Assembly: GCA_036674765.1 (NCBI GenBank)
Contig: JARVKI010000023.1
Coordinates: 310,001-374,000 of the forward strand
Source: Seiridium cupressi
Taxonomy: Eukaryota > Ascomycota > Sordariomycetes > Amphisphaeriales > Sporocadaceae
Reading direction: 5' to 3'
DNA length: 64,000 bases
The number at the start of each line of letters is the position of its first letter. The stretch's first letter is position 1. A program made the translations under genes and the position numbers. Positions 56,242 to 64,000 of the stretch are shown here, in pieces. The notes under the pieces are model-generated. The model was given only the letters and a program-made list of their open reading frames with translations, searched no databases and had not been told where the DNA came from.

Positions 56242-57195
56242 CTAAGCTGAAGATGCCGCATCCGCCTTCCTCTTCTTCTCCACCAACTGGGTCTGGCAGG
56301 ACTGACAGACCAGGACCTCGCAATACGGGCACTTGAATCCAAAACCACCCCGCTTCTTGTGGCATGAACCACACTTCAGCTTCTGGTCCTGCTTGATCTT
56401 TGTCCAGAACTTCACGTGAAGACAGATGGCCTGCTTCTCCTCCGGTGTGGTCGCCTCCTCCTGCTCCCAGAGCTCCTCTTGCTTCTTCCGGTCCTCTTCG
56501 AATTGCTGCTCATCCTTCTTCTGCTGTGCGGCTCGCTCAACAGCTTCAGCCTCCTCGCGGGCCTTTTTCTCCTCCTGTCTCTGTGCTCTCTCGCGTGACT
56601 TCTTCTGTCTGGCCTCCTCGGCCAGGCGCATGAGCTCTGCGCGTGCTGCCTCTTGAGCTTGTGCCTCGGCCTGTCGTGCAGCAGCCGCCAGCTCTGCATG
56701 TCTTGCCATGTCTCTCAGATACTCAAACAAGCCGGGCGCTTCTGAGGCTTGGGGGAGGTCGGTGAAGTGCATATAGACATCCGGGCCGAGTTGTATATCA
56801 AAGGTACCATCGTCGTTTTCAGTACCAGGGCCGTGATAAAAGCCACTGTCGAAAGGACCACCGAAAGGGTTGTCCTCCGTGGAACTTGATGCAGGGTTGG
56901 ATGTGCCAATGCCGATGACTCTGTCGTAGTGAGCACGATGTTCGGGCTCTGACAACACCTCGTATGCCTCACCCAACTGGAACAAATATGAGATTGTGAT
57001 GGGCTACGATTGTTTGAAGCAGATATACGAACTCACCCGCTGGAATTTAGCCGTTGCGGTTTCTGCATCCCCATGATTTTTATCGGGATGGTGAACCATG
57101 GCCAGTCTGCGGTAGGCGGCGACGATCTCCTCTCTGCTTGCGGTCTGAGAGACCTCGAGCTCCTCGTAGTAGTTGAACGACGGGACGGAAGCCAT
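56242..57195 (-). CDS. J-domain protein with coiled coil and C-terminal zinc-ribbon-like motif
   Basis: Complement of join 56242-56976 and 57037-57195, giving 297 residues. The 60-nt intron falls inside the J domain and joins AKFQR to LGEAYEVLSEPEHRAHYD. The J domain spans residues about 7-75 with HPD at 36-38, so it should stimulate an Hsp70 ATPase. Residues about 150-225 are a long Glu/Lys/Arg/Gln-rich coiled coil. The C-terminus has KCGSCHKKRGGFGFKCPYC, then CQSC, four CxxC-type pairs likely to bind zinc. There is no signal or membrane segment, so a cytosolic or nuclear location is likely. This is not a class I (Ydj1) or class II DnaJ; it is a class III protein with a client not known from sequence. 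Confidence 0.93.
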
Positions 57196-58057
57196 GGTGA
57201 ATGTGCCGAATGGTTGTCAGGAGTTGTCGGCGATAGGAAGAAAATTTATGAATGAGGTGACCGGCGTGAATTTAAGCAGACACATCGGACTGACAACAAT
57301 CGACGATTTGACCTTTGCTTTATGTATTCCTTAGACCTCAGGCGGCGACTGACCACATGTCTGTCTGCTTTTCACAAGTTTTAAAAAGGATATTCTGCCT
57401 GAAAACATGAATTGACAACGAATAACGCTCCAAGCTTTCGTGTTTGCCGTCGTGGGCTTGCTGGCCAATGCGAGTCCATAATTTCGTTTGCTGCCAACCG
57501 AGGTGCACATAAGGCACATAAGACAGTCATCACTTCGTTTTTTAAAGGATTGCTGTACTTTTATCACAACCATCTGGGAGATTTGACGTAAAATTGCATG
57601 TAATTATTTTGTCCTTAAGTGCAAGCATGTGCACTTGCCAAAATGAATGTAAGACCAGCTGGGCTACTGCATGTCTACATCTACTTGCTCCAGAAAACAG
57701 AGATGACCATTTCCTCGAATTTCTGTGGCTTTCTACTGAATTTTATTCTGCGATGTTGTACGTGATAGTAGTAGAGGCTCGTTGATGGCTGGGTTGTAGC
57801 CCAGATATGTTGGACTGTTATAGCAGGAATAATTATACTCCCGTCTACACGATTAAATGCTATCACCTCTACGAGGGCTATATTCCTTAGAGATATAAAG
57901 AGCACCTCAACTCAAGTCACGGTCAATAATACTGATTGTCGCTTAAAGAGAATGACATGAATGCCCTACTTCGACGAATAATTGCCAGGATAGCATATGA
58001 TTCAGTGTATCAGTTATTATAGTGGTTGGGTTTATGTCTCATTGCACTGCAAGGGCC
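57196..58057. other. intergenic, AT-rich
   Basis: 862 bp between two minus-strand genes: J-protein promoter and 3' flank of the OGFr-domain gene. No feature was seen. Confidence 0.5.
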
Positions 58058-58828
58058 CTAGTTGCTGGCCTCGCCATTGCTTGCCTGACTCTCTTGCAGT
58101 TGCTCGTCTTCTGCCTCATATTTCTCCAACCAGTCCACCTCCGTGCCATCAGGCGCGATGTGTAAGGGTAGCTCTAAGGCCCTTCGCCAGTACTTTCGAC
58201 TGTTGTCGCCGACCCGTCCATACTTCTCGCAAACCTCGTTCAGTGCCTCGTGAAAAGCCTCTGCTACCTCCTCAAGTCCTAGAACGCGCAAACTTCTGAT
58301 GATACGCGTGATGCGCAAGTGGTTGTGATCCATCCTAGTCACCCAGCGCCTCAAATTCGTCCGTGCGTCTTGCTTCTCCGAGATCTGCGCCTTCCATCTA
58401 CCACCTTCCACCTGCTCCCACTTAACGTCGAAACCGTAGAAAGCAGCCATGCGGTCGAAAACGCGTCGCAGATTGCCATTGAGTCCGCTGTGTTGTCGCC
58501 AGTAGAGATAGGCCTCCTCGTCGATGATAGGAGCGTTTGCGAACAGAGAGCCCTCAGGCAGAGGGAAGAGTGTCTGGATGTAGTCGTGGGACATCTCGAG
58601 ACGCTCGTCGTCCCAGTCCAAGATCTGTTCCAGGCGGCGTCCTCTGCTGTCGGTGTTCCTGAGGTCATAGAACTCGACCAATCGTCGCACGGCAGGGCGC
58701 GAGGGCAGCTGCGCTGAGGCACTCATCTTGTGGACTAGCCGCAGAAAAGAGATGCGATTGCGAAACTCAGGATACTGGCGAAATGCTGCCGCACAGTGAA
58801 TGAGAGGCTGATAGAATGGCCGTATCAT
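58058..58828 (-). CDS. OGFr-domain protein (opioid growth factor receptor conserved region)
   Basis: A single exon of 256 residues. The conserved core matches the OGFr domain: LVEFYDLRNTDSRGRRLEQIL, LEMSHDYIQTLFPLPEGS, FDRMAAFYGFDVKWE, and NLRRWVTRMDHNHLRITRI followed by IRSLRVLGLEEVAEAFHEAL. In animals this region is the N-terminal part of a nuclear-envelope-associated receptor. In fungi and bacteria stand-alone copies exist and their function is unknown, so the animal role should not be transferred. The first 34 residues (basic, hydrophobic, no acids before Glu21) could be a mitochondrial presequence, or translation may start at the in-frame ATG at 58726 (MSASAQLP). The C-terminus is an acidic EAEDEQLQESQ tail. 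Confidence 0.88.
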   Translation of the reverse strand: MIRPFYQPLIHCAAAFRQYPEFRNRISFLRLVHKMSASAQLPSRPAVRRLVEFYDLRNTDSRGRRLEQILDWDDERLEMSHDYIQTLFPLPEGSLFANAPIIDEEAYLYWRQHSGLNGNLRRVFDRMAAFYGFDVKWEQVEGGRWKAQISEKQDARTNLRRWVTRMDHNHLRITRIIRSLRVLGLEEVAEAFHEALNEVCEKYGRVGDNSRKYWRRALELPLHIAPDGTEVDWLEKYEAEDEQLQESQASNGEASN

Positions 58829-59763
58829 GAATGAAGATGGATGGTGAGGCAGACTTCTCGTAGTTTGCTGGCAATCTGAAGTTCTAGTCTAAGCTCTGCT
58901 CAGTGCTTGTTGGAGTTGTTGCGCCTGAGGTTGACCATCGGCGCGGCTCAAAATTCAGGCAGGCCCATCTCACTTGCCCAACGCCCCGGGAACGATTACT
59001 CAAGGCTCATGGCTTCCTTGGAGCAAACAATACCATTATTTTCGGGCCGCGTTAGAATATCGCGGTTTCCTTGCTTTGACAAGTTCGGTCCATTGTCTGG
59101 CAGCTGCCGCGGGGATGGCTTATCGATAGGATTCATCAATCGCAGCGCAAATGAACAGAGGGGCCTGCACCAATAATGTAAGCATTGTGATCGCCTTGCT
59201 GCGCGTCGAAACACATTGTTGCATTAACATGTATGACTCTTGAGATGCGCAACTACGTCAACAGCTTGACGAGGTGTCATGGCACCTTCAAGTAGCCTAG
59301 GTGATGTCCCTTGATTCGCCCTGAAATTCGATTGTTCCTAGAAAGTTGTTCGCAACAATTTGCGCATGTCGTGCAAAAAACACCAATAGATTCCTTAGCA
59401 CCACATCCGCCTCAGGGTCACTTGTGGACCAGCTCAACTACTGAAGCCGCTAACTCCGCTATCTAAGTCACATGCACCTAGAGTTGCAGGCATATCCCAT
59501 ATATCGAACCGTCCGATCAAGCCGCTTGGTGGTCCTTGTCTTCCAGAATTTTTCTGTTCTCTGGAGAACAGGACGCTAAAACGCCTGAAGCATCCGACGG
59601 CACTGTCTTAGGACAACGGACAAAGGGCCGAAACCATGTTATTATTGAATACAAGCCCGAGCCAAAACGGCCTGCCGATATATGATTCTACACCAGTGAA
59701 TGTTTGTCGACACAATACATCCTCAATACCTATCACTTCTCAGATCCCTCCGTCGTCCAGCCA
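58829..59763. other. intergenic between divergent genes
   Basis: 935 bp, with no supported coding frame and no clear motif. Confidence 0.5.
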
Positions 59764-60294
59764 ATGCCTTCACTAGAAATGCACTCGTCTCAGCTCCCCA
59801 AAGTGCACTGTGTCTGCACGAGATGTAGAAATGTTAAAAACGCACATCATAACCGAAGAAGAGAATCCATGCCCCAGAGGCCGCTATATTCAGCTTACGA
59901 ATCACCAACATATCCGCACTGGTTCGGTCGTGCATGCCGCAATCCATCGCGTAGCCCATCGCGCAGCCCATCGCGCAGTCCATCGTCGAGGAATCCGTCA
60001 TCCACAAAGCAGGATTCGTTACCGTCGAAACAGAACTTGATGAGGATTGTGGAAGCCCTGCACGCTGATAATATCGAACTGGCTAACCAAGTTGAATTTC
60101 TTCAGAAGAGGCTCAAATTGGTTGCAAAGGAGAAGGATGCCTCAGACAAAAGGTCACGCCAACGGAAATGGGAGGCGGCCATGCGCTTCACGAAGTGGAT
60201 GTTTCCCAATTACGAGGAAGACACATGGGTGGAAGAAGTGTTCCCTGATGACATGTCCGAAGACGGTACATTTTGGGATGCTTTAAATCGGTAG
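59764..60294 (+). CDS. hypothetical protein with SR/SP repeat and coiled coil
   Basis: 176 residues from the ATG at 59764. I do not recognise the family. Residues about 15-40 hold VHCVCTRCRNVKNAHHNRR, with a small Cys cluster. Residues about 60-80 are a repeat of Ser-Pro-Ser-Arg units (RSPSRSPSRSPSS) encoded by a 12-bp direct repeat (AGCCCATCGCGC). Residues about 88-145 form a heptad-like helix (IVEALHADNIELANQVEFLQ) and a Lys/Arg-rich stretch. The C-terminus is acidic and aromatic (EDTWVEEVFPDDMSEDG). Regular amino-acid composition and the coiled coil support coding. A nuclear or cytoskeletal adaptor is possible but not shown. No intron is needed. Confidence 0.6.
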   Translation: MPSLEMHSSQLPKVHCVCTRCRNVKNAHHNRRRESMPQRPLYSAYESPTYPHWFGRACRNPSRSPSRSPSRSPSSRNPSSTKQDSLPSKQNLMRIVEALHADNIELANQVEFLQKRLKLVAKEKDASDKRSRQRKWEAAMRFTKWMFPNYEEDTWVEEVFPDDMSEDGTFWDALNR

Positions 60295-60644
60295 AGCTGC
60301 CGATGCTACACTAAATAAACAAAAAGAAAGTGTAAGCTAGTCAACGATCGCCCAGAGTGCCTTGACAAGAGACCCTACTCACACTCGTGTTATCAGGGTC
60401 CTACGTGGGAACAACATAAAACATCGCTGCAAACCATACACAGAGCCAAGTAGGAAGCCAACAGCCACGGGACTGACCGCGCCTCGTCTCTTTCGGACAA
60501 AAAAGAGACAGGAATCTCAGAGATTGTTGTATTTTACTCGAGGTACGAGAATAAAGCAATAAAAAGACGATGGTATCAATTAATCCCGCTATCGCTAATC
60601 GCTGTGACTGCTCTCCGCGCCTGAAGAACCAGACCCCAGCCATT
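60295..60644. other. convergent 3' intergenic region
   Basis: 350 bp between two convergent genes. No coding potential was seen. Confidence 0.5.
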
Positions 60645-61471
60645 TTAGTTGTCAGTGGTATTTGTGTTCAACACGGCGAACTCCCAGCTTGAGTCTGCCG
60701 TGTGCGACTTGGTCAGGTTAGTCTTCATGTAGCACATGTTACCACTTCCATCAATAAGGCCCCATCCGGCGCCCTGACATGCCTCAACCTTGGCGCAAGC
60801 ATCCATGCAGACTGTCATCGAGTCTGCCTTGGTGGAGTTCAGGTCGTCGGCCTGGCCCTCGCCGCTGTAATCAATACCGCAATGCACAGTGAACTCCTTG
60901 CTGTCCGTGCCGGAAGTGTAGCTCGTGTTGTTAGCGCCAGGGCAAGTTGAGAACTTGTCAGCCGTGGCGCTGGCTGTGGCCGAAGAGGATGTCTTGGTTG
61001 GCGACGCGGTTTTCGTCGTTGTGACCGCTGTGGGGGCAGCCGAAGCGGCCGATGAACTAGTTATACATGAGTACGCGATCGAAGACTCGTGACAACATTA
61101 CTGAAAGCTTACAGAGAAGCCTGCGCGGCGAACAAGTCGGATTGCGCAGAGTGCAGATGGTTCTGGCTTACACCAAGGCCAGCGCCAAGACCGATGACAA
61201 TGGCGAGGAGCAGGACGACGGCGAGAATCAATCCCATCAGCAATCCTCGCTTCGTCCCGGTCCCCGACGTCTGAGCCGGGACAGCAGCGCCGGAGTGGCC
61301 GCCGTTGTGAGGCGGATATTGCGACTGTGCCGCTGCGGCGCCGTTCGAGCCATAGTATTGTTGCGGATACTGCTGCTGCTGTCCGTATTGGTCCACATAA
61401 CCCTGGGGCTTCTCCTGCGGCGGGTAGTAACCGGGTTGGCCGCCCTGCTGGTATTGCTGTTGATGCTCCAT
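60645..61471 (-). CDS. single-pass membrane protein with Gln/Tyr-rich cytosolic tail and cysteine-rich ectodomain
   Basis: Complement of join 60645-61056 and 61113-61471, giving 256 residues; the intron is 56 nt. Residues 1-70 are Gln/Gly/Tyr/Pro-rich (YGQQQQYPQQYYG), a low-complexity tail without charge. Residues about 76-99 form one membrane helix (GLLMGLILAVVLLLAIVIGLGAG). After a Ser/Thr/Ala stalk the ectodomain has six cysteines (CPGANNTSY, HCGIDYSGEGQADD, VCMDACAKVEACQGAGWG, MCYMK), a pattern like the PAN/apple-like fold found in many fungal surface proteins, where it may bind carbohydrate or protein. Sequons are plentiful. A surface sensor or adhesin-like role is inference. The start is the ATG at 61471; a non-ATG extension was rejected. 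Confidence 0.85.
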
Positions 61472-63457
61472 TGCGAAGATGTATGAAACAAGCACCCAAG
61501 GACTCAATTAAGGCCTGGCGACTTATTAGGTAACTATAGTGTAGTATACAAAAAGAGGCGGAGACAGGAGGGAAATCGCCTGGACTGGGACAGTGAGGAT
61601 TGTCTCATGTTTTTGTCTCGCCTGTTCCCAGCACCACCGTCTTGCATTTTCAGCCCAGGCCCAGCCGACCCTCCCCCAAGCTGGGTTAACTCGCAGTGAT
61701 TTCGAAACCCCCGGTCACGATAGTCTGACCTATCCCGTCCTAGCTGCAGTGATAAGGCTCGGTACGGCGCTGGTCTAATTTAACCCCTGGCTGGCCTGCT
61801 GCTCCCTCACGTAAGATCCTACCAGATGATACCGAGATTTCCTGCGGCAGACGGGACCGAGAACAGGTATCTGCCGATGGGACTCCAAAATAAACCTCGA
61901 CTAGGGCCATGACTAACGAAGAAGCTTGCTCTCGGTTGGGCTGATGAAGAGTGGATCCCCACCAATTTGCAAGGATATTTATAGATTTTTTGGCCCCAGC
62001 GGCCGATGGCGCTGCGTTCAGCGACGAATAGCAAGTCCATCTGCAGAACTCTATCTGGGCCGGATGGCATCAGTAATACCTGCGAATGGTCTGGACTGCA
62101 TTCCCACTTGGACATACCCCTCATTTTTGCACGATTGGCCTGCTGTTTCGCGTTGAAACTACAACGGCAGATATAATGCCGCGCTCTACCCCTCGTGCGA
62201 TGGCGCTGGTTATGGGGGGCGAGACTGCATGTCATCCCCCTGTATCGCAGGCACGTAGCGCCCACGGATGCTGCAGTTTGATCCTTCCAACGTGCGATGA
62301 GGTAATGGAGGTAGCATTTGTCCATCCTGCTGGTTCCTGCTGCCATTGAAAATCGCAAGACTATCAGACCTGACTGCCTTTATTATCATCAATCACATTG
62401 CAGATTTCCTGTTTTTTTCCAATCCTCCCTGCGCAACACGAAGGCACAACTTTCTCATGCGCTTCAGAGCCGAGAAATTTGCAACTTGGGCTGCCAGAGC
62501 CTATTGTGGCGACTTTGCTTATTGAGGATGATTTGCCGATGATGCACGAAAGCGGATGCGATTCCAAGGGTGTAACATACCCATTTCCGAAAGCTGAGCG
62601 CTTCGCAGAATAACATTCGATGTTGGTCAGGCGTCTCAATACAGTCTTTTTAACTCTACCAATAAGGAACAGTGCTCAGCCTTACGACGCATTGTAACGA
62701 CTTTTCAGAATGAGTTGGTAATTGAAGCGATCAGTAATGCAACTTCACCGAATGTAAATTACTTGTCAGCGCTGACATGGATTGATCCTTGGGTCCTACG
62801 AACAATTATAGAATTTCTCAGGCATCAAATCTCCAAGTCCTATTCCGACGTATCTGGACACTCTCGACCACCAGGGAAGTGGTAAATTCCTCCATCACCA
62901 TCAAATCTCGGCTTTAACATCTATTACTGTTGCTTTGATACTAATTTCCTACCGAATCAAGCGAAGTTCTATATCAGTATCATTCAGAAATAGACTTAGA
63001 ATGCGTAGGGACATGTGCACATATCTCCGGGGTATGAAGTATTGGCCTGTAAATTATCTACAGCCATAACACATATTTTGACGGTATTGCCCAATTAGAT
63101 CTTATTATTAGGTATGGTATTGGGGTCTAAGTTGTTGTTTATTTTCCTTACACTACGAAGATATTTCTCCAGCCAAAAAAAAAAAAAAAAAAAAAAAAAA
63201 AGCACCACAATTGAGAAAATAAACCATGTCACCCCCCGAACCAAACCGCAACAAAAAAAAATGGCGGTAACCATTAAGGGAAATACCCAGAAGCCGCCTA
63301 GCCACTCTATTTCGACATGGTAGTAATAGTACCAAGCTAGCAGTTCATACTCCGGCAAAGTGTTTAGACAAGACATCGAGAGATAGTGGAGCTCGACTTG
63401 TTATCAGCATTATGCAATTAATTATTGTCAAATAGAACATGATATGGACCACTTCAA
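61472..63457. other. intergenic, 2.0 kb
   Basis: Contains the A27 run listed separately. A 175-codon minus-strand frame near 61819-62346 has no motif and a composition unlike the neighbouring genes, so it was not called. Confidence 0.45.
63175..63201. repeat. A27 homopolymer
   Basis: 27 consecutive A on the plus strand, followed 50 bp later by an A9 run. There is no flanking target-site duplication or retroelement sequence that I can see. Confidence 0.9.
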
Positions 63458-64000
63458 CTAGCACAAATTATCTACCACTGATCCATCCACAAACTGGATC
63501 CATTGGTCATCCGCAGCGAATTCCGCCAAAGTGTCTGCACTCGAGCTATACTTCGGCCAGGTGACTCCTGCTCCGTCGGTAGGGTCTTGGTCTGGATTCG
63601 ACAAGAAGGATAACCATAGAGCTGTTGGATGTGTTAATTATTAAGTGGCTGTGTATGTTAAAAAGTTATAGGACTCACCTTCCATGCCATAGCTTGTTTC
63701 CCACTCGAACTCTGTCGAATTGCCTCTATATTCGTAGTGCGTTCCGAAGAGCAGAGGGAGCTCAGCTACAGTAGTATGTGAGCACTATACAATAACCTTG
63801 GAAATGCAAGGGGATGCTTACCACTGTGTGTCGCTCCAATCCACGGTCGAGGACCAATGTTGGAGAAGTTTCCAGCGTAGAGGTATCGATAGGTGGTGTA
63901 TCCAAACTGCTTGCGCGCCCTTATGAAATGTGAGTATCACTGGCTAGCTTATGTATGAGCATCCTTGACTTACTGTACTTCTTGGACTACCGGGCAGGTG
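63458..64000 (-). CDS. carboxylesterase type B / cholinesterase-like (C-terminal part, cut by right edge)
   Basis: Complement of join 63458-63621, 63679-63765, 63822-63919 and 63974 to beyond 64000. Three introns of 57, 56 and 54 nt keep phase. The visible C-terminal 125 residues read CPVVQEVQARKQFGYTTYRY, then AGNFSNIGPRPWIGATHS, AELPLLFGTHYEYRG, ALWLSFLSNPDQDP and VTWPKYSSSADTLAEF. In this alpha/beta-hydrolase family the His of HS-AELPLLFG is the catalytic histidine; the Ser and Glu/Asp lie outside the window. The usual ending, an Arg/Cys-rich tail, is replaced by FVDGSVVDNLC. Known relatives are secreted fungal esterases or lipases. The substrate cannot be told. Confidence 0.85.

Noticed and set aside
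61819..62346. Minus-strand frame of about 175 codons
   Set aside because: No domain, unusual composition, and lies in the promoter area of the apple-like surface protein.
63175..63201. A27 run as the tail of a retroposed sequence
   Set aside because: No upstream coding or LINE/SINE-like sequence and no flanking duplication; simple slippage explains it.

Overview
This window is a piece of a filamentous ascomycete (Pezizomycotina) nuclear genome. The genes are monocistronic and lie on both strands. Introns are mostly 51-63 nt, with GT-AG ends and CTAAC/CTGAC-type branch sites, and starts sit in A-rich Kozak-like contexts. The protein set is typical of a saprotrophic or plant-associated mould: plant cell-wall hydrolases, a Dal5-type carboxylate transporter, DUR3, ACR3, a hyphal GT2 polysaccharide synthase and membrane-anchored GH3 and GH16 enzymes. 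I cannot name the species or genus. I see no viral sequence, no CRISPR array and no clearly intact transposon.

Layout. 0-8.7 kb: membrane-anchored GH3 beta-glucosidase (cut by the left edge), a 3-dehydroshikimate-dehydratase-like TIM barrel, a Kes1/Osh4-type oxysterol-binding protein, and a small unrecognised Cys/His protein with an acidic tail whose ATG directly follows a 5'UTR intron. 8.7-11.3 kb: non-coding, with two small tandem repeats. 11.3-18.2 kb: secreted S41-type protein, class B flavin monooxygenase, DUF1275 membrane protein. 18.5-22.5 kb: divergent pair of Dal5-like MFS carrier and GH105 unsaturated rhamnogalacturonyl hydrolase, which looks like a small pectin-fragment utilisation unit. 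A tRNA-Val(AAC) lies at 22.9 kb. 24.8-32.1 kb: DUR3 urea transporter, TMEM16/Ist2 scramblase-family protein (with a GC-AG intron), RNPS1-like SR/RRM protein. 33.9-36.9 kb: an orphan proline-rich open frame and a fasciclin gene broken by apparent frameshifts. 36.9-47.7 kb is gene-poor and holds one recognisable gene, a type II membrane GH16 enzyme. 47.7-50.7 kb: GT2 synthase of the hyphal-growth type. 51.6-55.2 kb: a bZIP regulator tail-to-tail with the arsenite exporter ACR3, then an aldo/keto reductase. 56.2-61.5 kb: J-domain protein, OGFr-domain protein, SR-repeat coiled-coil protein and a single-pass cysteine-rich surface protein. The right edge cuts a carboxylesterase.

Most genes look independent. 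The two neighbourhoods with a plausible shared job are MFS/GH105 (pectin oligosaccharides) and bZIP/ACR3 (arsenic response). I found no clear new multi-gene system. The items most worth checking are the broken fasciclin gene, the GC-AG intron, the bZIP-ACR3 pair, the unknown acidic-tail protein and the fungal OGFr-domain protein. Exon joins were made by eye from splice consensus, reading phase and family similarity. No alignment or database search was run.
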